Shown here: in pieces, positions 33,859 through 42,518 of the stretch
Numbering within the stretch: the stretch's first letter is position 1
Layout of the letters: each line of letters begins with the position of its first letter
Source of the DNA: Deltaproteobacteria bacterium
GTDB lineage: Bacteria; Desulfobacterota; Desulfomonilia; UBA1062
NCBI GenBank assembly: GCA_015486075.1
Contig: WFSG01000005.1
Coordinates: 234,662-298,661, forward strand
DNA length: 64,000 bases
Direction: 5' to 3'
Translations under genes and position numbers: made by a program
The notes under the pieces: generated by a model
Database searches by the model: none
Told to the model about the DNA's origin: nothing
Seen by the model: only the letters and a program-made list of their open reading frames with translations

Positions 33859-34866
33859 ATGTGCTTAGGAATCTCGGTTTTTCTGATATTAGTTGTGTGG
33901 AGTCCTTTTATAAAAACCATCATCTTAAGCATGGTATGCGCGGCCGTGCTTTATCCCCTATACGCTAGATTTTCCAGGAGGCTTAAAAGGAGCGTTGCAA
34001 GCATAGTGGTTTGCCTTCTTCTCATTCTTATAGTTGTTGTTCCGCTTGGGGTGCTTGCATTCTTGCTTGCCCAGGAAGCTACGCAAACCTATGCCAAGAT
34101 AGCCATGTTCATACATAACGGTAAGCCTGCGCTTGGTTTGCTCAAGGAAGTGATGCTTGGGATCCACAGGCATTTACCTAGGTTCAATGTAAGTGCCGAG
34201 GACGTACAGTTGCATCTTACAGAGTTGGTTGGTGTGCTTGTGGGTTTTGTCATGCAGCATTCAACAGCCTTTATAAGCAACATAGCAAATTTAGTGCTTC
34301 AGTTTGTCCTGTTCATATTTACACTTTTTTATTTCCTTAGAGATGGGAAACAGTGGCTTACTTACCTATCGGACGTTATACCTCTAAGCGTTTATCAGAA
34401 GTCACTCATAGCAGAAAAATTAAGAGAGATGAGTATTACAACGGTGGTAGGGATACTTCTTACCGCCATATTCCAGGGAATAGCTGGTGGTATAGGATTT
34501 ATGATAGCAGGCATCTCTCCTGTGCTTCTGCTGGCTACTGCGATTGCATTCTCTAGTCTCATACCTGTGGTGGGGTCAGCCCTGGTTTGGCTACCTGTAG
34601 GTGTTGTGCTTTTGGCCACGGGTAATATCAAGTCAGGAATATTTATAATAATATGGGGTATAGTTGTAGTATCTTCTGTGGACAATTTTCTAAGGCCTTA
34701 CCTGATGAAGGGATCCAGCAACATAAGCCCACTCTTGATACTTTTCTCTGTGCTTGGTGGTGTAAGACTTTTTGGCATGTCCGGCATATTATTAGGCCCG
34801 TTACTCTTGACTATGACCATTACCTTTGTATCTATTTACAAGGATGAGTATGTACAAAAGATATGA
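33859..34866 (+). CDS. AI-2E family membrane transporter
   Basis: The 335-residue integral membrane protein matches the AI-2E/PerM family (PF01594). It has about eight hydrophobic helices, with VVVPLGVLAFLL, FVLFIFTLFYFLRDGKQW, and the conserved late block FSSLIPVVGSALVWLPVG followed by SVLGGVRLFGMSGILLGPLLL. Members have been linked to autoinducer-2 export, Na+/Li+-H+ antiport and general efflux; the substrate here is unknown. No good Shine-Dalgarno precedes the ATG (GGAAGG lies 17 nt away), and no in-frame alternative start is visible, so the N-terminus is provisional. Confidence 0.85.
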   Translation: MCLGISVFLILVVWSPFIKTIILSMVCAAVLYPLYARFSRRLKRSVASIVVCLLLILIVVVPLGVLAFLLAQEATQTYAKIAMFIHNGKPALGLLKEVMLGIHRHLPRFNVSAEDVQLHLTELVGVLVGFVMQHSTAFISNIANLVLQFVLFIFTLFYFLRDGKQWLTYLSDVIPLSVYQKSLIAEKLREMSITTVVGILLTAIFQGIAGGIGFMIAGISPVLLLATAIAFSSLIPVVGSALVWLPVGVVLLATGNIKSGIFIIIWGIVVVSSVDNFLRPYLMKGSSNISPLLILFSVLGGVRLFGMSGILLGPLLLTMTITFVSIYKDEYVQKI

Positions 34867-35059
34867 TATACACTACCGTGTCAGCAGCTCTCTTATTGAA
34901 TTTTAAAAGTTTTTTCTAAAGTTTTTTAGGACTTGGTCGTATATGATATAGATAAGGGGGTGAAGTATGTAGGGCCAACTTATAAAGGGTATAGAGGATA
35001 TAAGGCAAAAAGGCAAAGGGATACAAGAAATTTATTATAGGACAAGGAGGTATTAAGTT

Positions 35060-35527
35060 ATGGTAAGGTCGAATAAAGGTTTTACGCTAATTGAGTTGAT
35101 GATCGTTGTGGCGATCATCGGTATTTTGGCTGCAATCGCCATACCTGCCTACAGCGATTATACCAAAAAGGCAAAGGTTTCCGAGGTCTCCAATGCACTG
35201 GGTGCTGCTTTGAGCGCTGCCCAACAGTACCACAGCGAGACCGCTTCTTGGCCGACGGGTGTTACGACAGGTGCGGCAGCTGGTGGTTTCTATGATGTTT
35301 GCAGAAATACCTTTGGAGTAGAGTTGCCAACTACCTATGTCAGTGCAGCTAATTACCTAGCAACAACAGCGACGACAACATCCATCACCATACAGGCAAC
35401 CTTTACAGGTGGTGTAAGGACAATAGGAACTGGTGTTGATGGACAGACCCTGACGCTCACCTCCGGAGCGGATGGTGGCGCTAGGACATGGGGCGGTAAT
35501 TTGAACCAGAAATATAGGCCAAGGTAA
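35060..35527 (+). CDS. pilA: Type IV pilin PilA, copy 1
   Basis: A 155-residue prepilin with a seven-residue leader MVRSNKG cut before F(+1). The class IV signature [22 protein letters not shown] includes Glu at mature position 5, needed for N-methylation and assembly. The mature protein is about 148 residues, with a globular domain containing a single Cys (DVCRNTFG) rather than the usual disulfide pair. AAGGAGG precedes the ATG by about eight bases. The gene is followed by a close paralogue. No pil assembly genes are present in the window. Confidence 0.95.
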   Translation: MVRSNKGFTLIELMIVVAIIGILAAIAIPAYSDYTKKAKVSEVSNALGAALSAAQQYHSETASWPTGVTTGAAAGGFYDVCRNTFGVELPTTYVSAANYLATTATTTSITIQATFTGGVRTIGTGVDGQTLTLTSGADGGARTWGGNLNQKYRPR

Positions 35528-35563
35528 TATAGGTTAATAAAAATAGAATGGTTATTAAGAAGA

Positions 35564-35584
35564 GGGGGGTAAAACTAGCCCCCC
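35564..35584 (+). promoter_or_regulatory. G6/C6 hairpin between the two pilin genes
   Basis: Six Gs and six Cs, extended by an A-T and a G-U pair, form a very stable stem with a nine-base loop (TAAAACTAG). It lies only about 15 nt before the second pilin's GTG, adjoining its Shine-Dalgarno. There is no T-run. It may stop or process RNA, or set the ratio of the two pilins. Confidence 0.6.
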
Positions 35585-35599
35585 TTGAGGTGTGTTCCT

Positions 35600-36061
35600 G
35601 TGGGTGATATCATAGAACCTTCCAAAGGGTTTACACTTATAGAGCTGATGATCGTTGTTGCGATCATCGGTATTTTAGCTGCGATAGCCATTCCTACTTA
35701 CAGCGAGTATACCAAAAAGGCAAAGGTTTCCGAGGTCTCGAATGCATTAGGAGCTGTGCTCAGTTATGCCCAGGTCTATCACAACAATACAGCCGCTTGG
35801 CCAACAAACATGGACACCCAGTTTTATAATGTATGTATGAACACGCTTGGCTTTACCCTGCCAACCACCTATATAAGCCCCTTGAATTACTCGGCTACTA
35901 TAAATACGAGTATGCTGACAATAACAGTTCAGGCTAGGTTTGCCGGAGCTAGGTCTATAGGCTCTGACATAGATAATAAGACCTTAAGCATTACTTCTGG
36001 TTTTGATTCAGGCGTGAGGACCTGGGGCGGTACTATGCCTGAGAAATACATGCCTAGGTAG
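35600..36061 (+). CDS. Type IV pilin PilA, copy 2
   Basis: A 153-residue prepilin with leader [10 protein letters not shown] and the same N-terminal alpha-helix as copy 1; over the first 60 mature residues only about eight differ. The C-terminal halves diverge but keep the order NTxGxxLPTTYxS, WGG and the final [16 protein letters not shown]. It also has a single Cys (NVCMNTLG). The GTG start is supported by GAGGTG seven bases upstream; a TTG five codons earlier lies inside the hairpin region. Tandem duplication is clear. It may be a minor or alternative pilin. Confidence 0.9.
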   Translation: MGDIIEPSKGFTLIELMIVVAIIGILAAIAIPTYSEYTKKAKVSEVSNALGAVLSYAQVYHNNTAAWPTNMDTQFYNVCMNTLGFTLPTTYISPLNYSATINTSMLTITVQARFAGARSIGSDIDNKTLSITSGFDSGVRTWGGTMPEKYMPR

Positions 36062-36232
36062 AACTCTTTCAAGTAGAAACATCCTTGTGATAACATCAGG
36101 TACATCTTACTACAATACTTATACTGCATACAAACATGCCTAGCCTTTCTTTATAGGAATATCCTTGAAACCAACGCGTAATATGCGTAAGAGTAATCAC
36201 TCTTAATCATTTCTAGTTAAGGAGAGGTATAC

Positions 36233-37357
36233 ATGGATGAATTTATCCCAATGAGCAGGCCCTACATAGGCGAGGAAGAGATAGATGCCGTATCCGAGGT
36301 GCTTAAATCAGGTTGGATAACAACGGGTCCTAAGTGTAGTGAGTTCGAGGAAAAATTTGCCAAGCTTGTTGGCGTTCCTTATACCGTGAGCGTAAGTTCC
36401 GGCACCGCAGGCATGCATCTTGTTCTAAAGCTTATGGGTATAGGGCCAGGAGATGAGGTTATAACCCCTTCCATGACATTTGCATCAACCGTGAATCAAA
36501 TAACACTTGCAGGTGCAAGGCCTGTGTTTGCTGACGTGGATTATAATACCATGCTCATAAAGCCAGAGGAGGTCGACAGGCTGATATCACCAAGAACAAA
36601 GGCTATCATACCAGTGCATTTTGCAGGTGCACCGGTCGACATGGACGCGATTGAGCAGGCAAGCAGGGGAATTCCCGTAATAGAGGATGCAGCACATGCC
36701 ATAGGTACTATCTACAAGGGTGCACATGTAGGCTCCAGAGGTAACGTGGCGATATTCTCTTTTCATCCAATAAAGAACATTACCACTGCTGAAGGTGGTA
36801 TGGTAGTGGCTTCAGATGAGTTTATGGTAAAGGGCCTTAAGCTGCTCAGGTTCCATGGCATAGAGAGGGATGCTTGGAAGCGCTACGGAAAGGCATCCGA
36901 CCCGGGATACGATATCAAGGAACCGGGGTTCAAATACAATATGCCGGACATACAGGCTGCACTCGGCCTGGCACAGCTTTCCAAGATCGATGAAATCACG
37001 AATAAGCGTAACAGGATCGCGTCCATGTACCTGGATGGGCTTTCAGACGTGGAAGGTATTGACCTTCCCGGTATACCCGGTTATCCTCACACGCACGCAT
37101 GGCATCTATTTGTTGTGAAGATCAAATCCATGGACAGGGGGGGCTTCATGAGGGCTTTGGCCGATAATAATATAGGGTATGGTCTTCATTTCCCAGCATG
37201 CCACAAGTTAAGCTATGTAAGGAAGAAATTTGGGGATGTGTACCTTCCTGAAACAGACGTACTCTCGGAGAAGATACTTAGTATTCCTATATACCCTGGT
37301 ATGAATGATGAACAGGTATACAGGGTAATCGATGTTATAAAAAGGGTCCTCGGTTGA
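36233..37357 (+). CDS. arnB: UDP-4-amino-4-deoxy-L-arabinose aminotransferase ArnB-like (DegT/DnrJ/EryC1)
   Basis: PLP enzyme that aminates the keto sugar UDP-Ara4O in the L-Ara4N pathway. The 374-residue protein follows ArnB: MSRPYIGEEEIDAV at the N-terminus, SSGTAGMHL, PVHFAGAPVDMDAI, and the PLP-binding Lys in FSFHPIKNITTAEGGM. The final part YGLHFPACHKLSYVRKKFG matches the family. GGAGAGG lies six bases before the ATG. Its stop overlaps the next gene's TTG start. Context with arnC-, arnA- and arnD-like genes makes ArnB more likely than other sugar aminotransferases. Confidence 0.92.
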   Translation: MDEFIPMSRPYIGEEEIDAVSEVLKSGWITTGPKCSEFEEKFAKLVGVPYTVSVSSGTAGMHLVLKLMGIGPGDEVITPSMTFASTVNQITLAGARPVFADVDYNTMLIKPEEVDRLISPRTKAIIPVHFAGAPVDMDAIEQASRGIPVIEDAAHAIGTIYKGAHVGSRGNVAIFSFHPIKNITTAEGGMVVASDEFMVKGLKLLRFHGIERDAWKRYGKASDPGYDIKEPGFKYNMPDIQAALGLAQLSKIDEITNKRNRIASMYLDGLSDVEGIDLPGIPGYPHTHAWHLFVVKIKSMDRGGFMRALADNNIGYGLHFPACHKLSYVRKKFGDVYLPETDVLSEKILSIPIYPGMNDEQVYRVIDVIKRVLG

Positions 37358-38295
37358 AGAAGGGCATATTGTTAACATTATTACTTGCTGCTGTGGCCTT
37401 CACAACGGTTGGCATGTGGGGAGACTTGGCCAAGGCAGGTCCAGAACTAAGGCATTTTACATGGTATCTTATCCCTGCAATTGCCCTGTTTGGATTCGGT
37501 AATGACATGATAAAATTCCTGAGGTGGCAAGTGTACCTTAAAAAACTGGGTATTGATATCTCTGTTATCAGAAGCCTGGGAATCTTTATATCCGGTCTTT
37601 CAATGAGTGCAACACCAGGGAAGGTGGGTTTTCTTCTTAAGAGCCAGATGTTAAAGGTGGCATCGAGAAGGGGCTTTATATCCGTTTCCCCAGTCGTGAT
37701 ATCAGAGCTTTACATGGACCTAATAGGATTGAGTATTGTATCTTTACTGGGAATGGGATTCATGTCTAGGGGGGTATGGATCGCACTGTTCATATGCATG
37801 ATCCCGCTTCTTGGGCTTGTACCCGGTATTGCAGAAGCTATTGTTTCTGTTATGTCTAGGTTGCCCTACATGTCCGCAAGGGCATTAGAACTCAAGTCTG
37901 CATTAAAGGACATGTTCAGGCTTTTTGGACCGGGCGTTCTCATAGTTAGCCTCGGTGTTACCCTTGTTGCCTGGACAAGCGAAGGCATTGCGCTAAAGCT
38001 GATTCTAGGTGGGCTCGGCCATGAAATGGGTCTGATAAAGGCCACGTCCATATTTGGCTTTTCTACCCTTATCGGTGCACTATCATTTCTACCTGGTGGG
38101 CTTGTGGTAACAGATGCCACGCTGATGGGTCTTCTGGTACACGCGGGTTTACCCCATAGGTCTGCCGCCATTGCATGTATCATGGCAAGGGTCTCAACAC
38201 TGTGGCTTTCAGTTACTATAGGCAGCCTTTACCTACTCCTTAATAAGGAGTATATATGGCTAGATCATGGAGGAGCAGATAATGGCAAAGGCTAA
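37354..38295 (+). CDS. UPF0104/lysylphosphatidylglycerol-synthase-TM-like membrane protein (possible flippase)
   Basis: The 313-residue protein has eight or so hydrophobic helices and belongs to the LPG_synthase_TM (UPF0104, AglD-like) family, shown by MSATPGKVGFLLKSQ, FSTLIGALSFLPGGLVVTDATL and RVSTLWLSVTIG. It starts at TTG overlapping the arnB stop (TTGA). Standard arn operons carry ArnE and ArnF as the undecaprenyl-P-Ara4N flippase; here this protein occupies the operon instead, and no ArnE/F-like small genes are seen. A role in flipping or transferring undecaprenyl-P-Ara4N is inferred from position only. Confidence 0.82.
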   Translation: MKKGILLTLLLAAVAFTTVGMWGDLAKAGPELRHFTWYLIPAIALFGFGNDMIKFLRWQVYLKKLGIDISVIRSLGIFISGLSMSATPGKVGFLLKSQMLKVASRRGFISVSPVVISELYMDLIGLSIVSLLGMGFMSRGVWIALFICMIPLLGLVPGIAEAIVSVMSRLPYMSARALELKSALKDMFRLFGPGVLIVSLGVTLVAWTSEGIALKLILGGLGHEMGLIKATSIFGFSTLIGALSFLPGGLVVTDATLMGLLVHAGLPHRSAAIACIMARVSTLWLSVTIGSLYLLLNKEYIWLDHGGADNGKG

Positions 38296-39253
38296 GCTCT
38301 CGGTTGTTATACCGGTTTACAACGAGGAGGAGAATCTTGAGAGACTTTTCGAAAGACTTATGCCAGTGATGTCATCTCTAGGCAGGGAATACGAGGTGAT
38401 ACTCGTGGATGACGGCAGCACAGACAAGTCACTGGATATCCTTCTTAAGCACACGGGTCAAGGGGTGAAGGTTGTTGAGCTTACCAGGAATTACGGACAG
38501 CATGCCGCTGTGTTTGCAGGGTTCGATAATGCAGATGGGGACATAATAATTACAATGGATGCTGATCTTCAGAACCCACCTGAAGAGATACCAAGGCTCG
38601 TAGAGACCATGGAGCAAGGTAACTACGAGGTTGTAGGGACCGTGCGCAGGGCCAGGAAAGATTCAATCTTCAGAAAGATACCAAGCAGGATCGTAAATAG
38701 AATTACAAGGAAGATTACAGGTGTAAACCTTACAGATTGGGGATGTATGCTCAGGGCCTACAGGAGAAACGTGGTTGAACACATGATCACAGCCAGGGAG
38801 CATTCCACGTTTATACCTGCACTTGCGTCTGTTTATGCAAAGGATATTGTAGAGATAGAGGTGAGTCATGAAGAGAGGTTTGCAGGCGAGTCAAAATACT
38901 CTATTGCAAAGCTCATATCTTTGCATTTTGATCTGATAACATCTTTCTCGGACTTTCCACTCAAGTTCATGCTCTACACCGGATTCTTGCTTGCCTTCAT
39001 GGGTGTTGGCTTTGGCTTAGTACTGATTGTGGCTCGAATATACTTTGGTGCCGAATGGGCAGCTGAAGGCGTTTTCACACTCTTCGCGGTTCTATTCTTC
39101 TTCATGGGGGCCCTTTTCATGGCTCTAGGAGTCATGGGGGAGTACGTGGGCAGGATTTACAAGGAGGTTAAGAAAAGGCCCAGTTACACCATAAGAAAGG
39201 TATATACATCAGAAGGTTTAATCAATGAAGACAGTAGTTTTCGCTTATCATAA
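38282..39253 (+). CDS. arnC: Undecaprenyl-phosphate 4-deoxy-4-formamido-L-arabinose transferase ArnC-like
   Basis: A GT2 glycosyltransferase that loads the formylated sugar onto undecaprenyl phosphate. The 323-residue protein has LSVVIPVYNEEENLERLF, the metal-binding DADLQNPPEEIPRLV (DxD region), RKITGVNLTDWGCMLRAYRR, and two C-terminal transmembrane helices (about 230-255 and 265-290). The ATG at MAKAKL follows GGAGGAG by six bases. It overlaps the preceding membrane gene by 14 nt and the formyltransferase gene by 29 nt. The DADLQNPPEEIP wording is characteristic of ArnC and related undecaprenyl transferases. Confidence 0.92.
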   Translation: MAKAKLSVVIPVYNEEENLERLFERLMPVMSSLGREYEVILVDDGSTDKSLDILLKHTGQGVKVVELTRNYGQHAAVFAGFDNADGDIIITMDADLQNPPEEIPRLVETMEQGNYEVVGTVRRARKDSIFRKIPSRIVNRITRKITGVNLTDWGCMLRAYRRNVVEHMITAREHSTFIPALASVYAKDIVEIEVSHEERFAGESKYSIAKLISLHFDLITSFSDFPLKFMLYTGFLLAFMGVGFGLVLIVARIYFGAEWAAEGVFTLFAVLFFFMGALFMALGVMGEYVGRIYKEVKKRPSYTIRKVYTSEGLINEDSSFRLS

Positions 39254-40148
39254 CATGGGCCTGATAGGCTTAGACGCCCTGTTGCGCCATGGTTTTGATG
39301 TAAAGCTTGTTTTTACCCATAGGGACAATCCGAGTGAAAATATATGGTATAGCTCGGTGAGGGATTTTTGCAGGTCCAACAAGCTGGATTACGTGGAACC
39401 TGAGGATCCAAATACGCTTGAATGGATAAACAGAGTAAAAGACATTGGCCCGGATATTATATTCAGTTTCTACTACAGGAAGATGATATCCATGGATATA
39501 CTCTCTATTCCAAGGCTTGGAAGCTATAACCTTCACGGCTCTTTGCTCCCACGTTACAGGGGAAGATCACCCGTTAACTGGGTGCTTATAAATGGGGAAG
39601 AAGTAAGTGGGGTGACGTTGCACGAGATGGTAGAGAAGCCAGATGCAGGCCCCATTGTAAGCCAGAGAAAGGTCTGTATTGCATTTGATGACACAGCACT
39701 TAGCCTTTACAGAAAGCTGGAGAATGCGGCAAGGGAGATGCTGGACGATGTATTGCCCCACGTGAGGTATGGCAACATTGTAAAGACACCCCAGGTGCTT
39801 GAGCATGGATCTTATTTCGGTGGCAGGAGACCCGAGGATGGACGTATTGACTGGGGCATGCCTGCAAAAGATATATACAACCTTATAAGGGCGGTAACGA
39901 GACCTTATCCCGGGGCATTTGGTTATATTGATACAGAGAAGATACTTTTCTGGTGGGCAAAGCCAGGTGCAGCAGGGCATACTTGCTTAAGCCCAGGGGA
40001 AATAGGCTTTGCAGGTGAAGGCGCAGTACAGATTGGCACAGGTGAGGGGGTTATACTACCCTACGAGGTGGAGGTAGATGGAGAGGTGCTGAAAGGAGAA
40101 TCACTTTTAAGATTTTTTACAAACCTGAAGGAGAGGAGACTACGGTGA
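39225..40148 (+). CDS. UDP-L-Ara4N formyltransferase (ArnA N-terminal domain as a separate protein)
   Basis: The 307-residue protein corresponds to the formyltransferase half of ArnA, which uses N10-formyl-THF. It contains [18 protein letters not shown] (the catalytic Asn and His), [17 protein letters not shown] (the catalytic Asp) and a C-terminal OB-like Fmt_C domain beginning ILFWWAKPG. In enterobacteria this domain is fused to the decarboxylase; here the two are separate, overlapping genes. No ribosome-binding site of note; translation is probably coupled to arnC by the 29-nt overlap. Confidence 0.92.
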   Translation: MKTVVFAYHNMGLIGLDALLRHGFDVKLVFTHRDNPSENIWYSSVRDFCRSNKLDYVEPEDPNTLEWINRVKDIGPDIIFSFYYRKMISMDILSIPRLGSYNLHGSLLPRYRGRSPVNWVLINGEEVSGVTLHEMVEKPDAGPIVSQRKVCIAFDDTALSLYRKLENAAREMLDDVLPHVRYGNIVKTPQVLEHGSYFGGRRPEDGRIDWGMPAKDIYNLIRAVTRPYPGAFGYIDTEKILFWWAKPGAAGHTCLSPGEIGFAGEGAVQIGTGEGVILPYEVEVDGEVLKGESLLRFFTNLKERRLR

Positions 40149-41164
40149 AGGTTTTGATCCTTGGAGTAAATGGTTTCATAGGTTCTCACTTAAGTCAGAG
40201 AATAATAAGGGATACTGACTGGGAAGTGTATGGCATGGATCTGGGTATGAATAAGCTGGGCTGGGTGCTGGATGATGAAAGGTTCCACTTTGTCGAAGGG
40301 GATATTTCCATTAACAAGGAGTGGATAGAGTATCATATAAAGAAATGTGATGTTGTACTTCCACTCGTAGCCATTGCTACGCCAAAGACATATATAGAAA
40401 ACCCGCTTGGGGTGTTTGAACTGGATTTTGAGGAGAACCTTAGGATTATTAGGCAGTGTGTTAAGTACCATAAAAGAGTTATATTCCCATCCACATCTGA
40501 GGTCTATGGAATGTGCGATGATGACTGCTTTGACGAGTATGAATCCAATTTCGTGCTAGGACCCATACACAAACAGCGGTGGATATACTCCTGTTCAAAA
40601 CAACTTATGGACAGGATTATCTGGGCCTACGGTTCAAGCGGGGAATTGGACTTTACACTCATAAGGCCGTTTAATTGGATAGGCCCGAGGCTTGATTCGC
40701 TGGAAGCGGCAAAGGAGGGTTCATCTAGGGTTGTGACGCAGTTCATCGCTTCCCTAGTGTACAAGGAAAAGATAACCCTGGTTGATGGAGGTAGGCAGAG
40801 CAGATCATTTACCTATATAGATGACGGTATAGACGCACTTATGGAGATTATAAAGAATGAGAGATCTAAGGCCACGGGCAGGATCTTTAACCTTGGTAAC
40901 CCTTCTAACAACTGCACGATAAAAGAACTTGCATACAAACTTCTTGAGATGTTCAAGAAGCATCCAAAACATAGAGACGACGATAGCTATTCCGAAATAA
41001 TAGAGGAAGATGCCTTGAATTTTTATGGCAAGGGTTACCAGGATATTTACAAGAGGGTTCCCTGCATAGATAATGCTAGGAAGATACTAGATTGGGAACC
41101 CAAGGTGGGTCTGGACGAGGCACTGAAGCGAACGCTCTATGCATTCCTAGAGGAAGAGGAGTAG
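40145..41164 (+). CDS. UDP-glucuronate decarboxylase (ArnA C-terminal domain as a separate protein)
   Basis: NAD-dependent oxidative decarboxylase of UDP-glucuronate, giving UDP-Ara4O. The 339-residue SDR protein has [12 protein letters not shown] at the NAD site, the Ser-Glu catalytic motif in [14 protein letters not shown], the YSCSKQ Tyr/Lys pair, [12 protein letters not shown], and NLGNPSNN. The late segment [18 protein letters not shown] carries an Arg in the position of the ArnA catalytic Arg. It starts at GTG overlapping the previous stop (GTGA). The sequence order is strikingly like the C-terminal half of the fused enterobacterial ArnA. Confidence 0.93.
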   Translation: MKVLILGVNGFIGSHLSQRIIRDTDWEVYGMDLGMNKLGWVLDDERFHFVEGDISINKEWIEYHIKKCDVVLPLVAIATPKTYIENPLGVFELDFEENLRIIRQCVKYHKRVIFPSTSEVYGMCDDDCFDEYESNFVLGPIHKQRWIYSCSKQLMDRIIWAYGSSGELDFTLIRPFNWIGPRLDSLEAAKEGSSRVVTQFIASLVYKEKITLVDGGRQSRSFTYIDDGIDALMEIIKNERSKATGRIFNLGNPSNNCTIKELAYKLLEMFKKHPKHRDDDSYSEIIEEDALNFYGKGYQDIYKRVPCIDNARKILDWEPKVGLDEALKRTLYAFLEEEE

Positions 41165-41166
41165 CG

Positions 41167-42021
41167 TTGAAACTCCTGGCACTCAAGGTTGATGTGGATA
41201 CCTACGAGGGTATGCAGAGAGGAGTGCCCCGTATACTAAAGACTCTGGGTGAGAATGGAATACTAGCTAGCTTTTTCGTAAGTTTTGGGCCGGACAGGTC
41301 TGGTCTTGCTATCTTCCAGCTATTAAGGCCACGGTTTTTACTCAAAATGATAAGGACAAATGCACCTGCCATGTATGGGATAAAGACCGCATTGTATGGA
41401 ACACTTATACCACCACCCATGATAGGTCTTTCCTTTGTCGATCTGCTTCGTCAGCTCAAGGAGATAGGACACGAGGTGGCCTGTCATGCATGGGATCACA
41501 GGCTATGGCAAGACTGGCTTAAATTCATGTCCATGAGGAGTATCCAGAGTTGGTTTCGCAACATGGTTACCTCCTATGTGAAGATCTTTGGAGAGAGGCC
41601 AAGTGCATTCGGTGCCCCTGGATGGTGTATGGACAGGAGAGCACTTGAAGTTGCAGGTAAGATGGGTCTAAGCTACCTAAGCTGTACAAGGGCCGATAGG
41701 CCCTTCGTGTTTATGGAGAATGGAATGCTGGAGATACCGTCAAATCTACCATGCATAGAGGAGGTGGGAACCATAGGTGTGATACAGGAATTAGAAGGGA
41801 GGAAGGATGACGAAGTACCATTAGTTCTTCCTGTTCACGCAGAGGTGGAAGGAGGCATCTTCCTAGAAGACTTCCGAAGAATAATAGACACTGCATATGA
41901 ATGCGGTTACAGGTTTGTCCGGCTCTGCGATATAGAACATAGGTTGGATAGGGACAGCTTAGAGGTAAGGGGTCTCAAGATGAGTCTTTTACCCGGCCGG
42001 GCATTCAAGTGTGCTGTATAA
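41167..42021 (+). CDS. arnD: ArnD-like polysaccharide deacetylase (deformylase of undecaprenyl-P-Ara4FN)
   Basis: Removes the formyl group after transfer to undecaprenyl phosphate. The 284-residue protein resembles ArnD: KVDVDTYEGMQRGVPRIL (metal-binding Asp), LASFFVSFGPDRSG, CHAWDHRLWQ (metal-binding His) and PVHAEVEGG near the end. The start is a TTG because AGAGGAG lies six bases upstream and the family begins LxLKVDVDT; an earlier in-frame ATG would read 25 residues inside the decarboxylase gene. It is 2 nt from the decarboxylase stop and 14 nt before dtd. Confidence 0.9.
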   Translation: MKLLALKVDVDTYEGMQRGVPRILKTLGENGILASFFVSFGPDRSGLAIFQLLRPRFLLKMIRTNAPAMYGIKTALYGTLIPPPMIGLSFVDLLRQLKEIGHEVACHAWDHRLWQDWLKFMSMRSIQSWFRNMVTSYVKIFGERPSAFGAPGWCMDRRALEVAGKMGLSYLSCTRADRPFVFMENGMLEIPSNLPCIEEVGTIGVIQELEGRKDDEVPLVLPVHAEVEGGIFLEDFRRIIDTAYECGYRFVRLCDIEHRLDRDSLEVRGLKMSLLPGRAFKCAV

Positions 42022-42035
42022 AGGGGTAATGCCGA

Positions 42036-42488
42036 GTGAGGGCTGTTGTACAGAGGGTGAAGAAGGCAAGCGTTGTGATAGATGGGGCCTTGTTCTCTGC
42101 CATTGGCCAGGGTATTTGTTGCCTTGTAGGGATAGAGAAAGATGACACTGAAAGAGACAGGGACTATATAGCGGATAAGATCTGTGGTCTCAGGATTTTT
42201 AGCGACAGTGCGCAGAAGATGAACCTGAGTGTAGTTGATGTAGACGGAGAAATACTGCTGGTATCACAGTTCACGCTGCTGGGCGATGCTAGAAAGGGGA
42301 GAAGGCCGTCTTACATACGGGCAGAGTTGCCAGACAAGGCAGATGCCCTTTTTGAAAGCCTTGTGGGCAAGGTTAAAGAAATATCCGGGTGCAAGGTTGC
42401 TTCAGGGAAGTTCCGGGCCATGATGGATGTAGAAATTGTAAATCAAGGCCCGGTAACAATACTCCTTGATAGCAGAAGGCTTTTTTAG
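42036..42488 (+). CDS. dtd: D-aminoacyl-tRNA deacylase
   Basis: Hydrolyses D-amino acids mischarged on tRNA. The 150-residue length and motifs are typical: MRAVVQRVKKASV, SQFTLLGDARKGRRPSY (SQxTL motif) and NQGPVTILLDS (the GP cis-dipeptide motif). The gene starts at GTG and is the last of the arn transcription unit, which is common accidental clustering for dtd. It converges with the thioredoxin operon, with a 30-nt gap. Confidence 0.95.
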   Translation: MRAVVQRVKKASVVIDGALFSAIGQGICCLVGIEKDDTERDRDYIADKICGLRIFSDSAQKMNLSVVDVDGEILLVSQFTLLGDARKGRRPSYIRAELPDKADALFESLVGKVKEISGCKVASGKFRAMMDVEIVNQGPVTILLDSRRLF

Positions 42489-42518
42489 ACGCCTCTATAC
42501 AACCACCTTGCTTTTGTT

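Noticed and set aside
34867..35059. The pilA leader as a possible c-di-GMP or cGAMP riboswitch
   Set aside because: The conserved GEMM core (a GNRA-receptor-type paired arrangement around the ligand site) could not be found; only A-rich and AAAGTTTTTT-type repeats were seen.
36188..36205. Hairpin TAAGAGT-AATC-ACTCTTA between the second pilin and arnB
   Set aside because: It has only a seven-base, AT-rich stem without a T-run and could be chance; I did not list it as a terminator.
41092..41166. An upstream ATG extending arnD by 25 residues
   Set aside because: The extension lies inside the decarboxylase gene, does not resemble ArnD, and the TTG start has its own Shine-Dalgarno.
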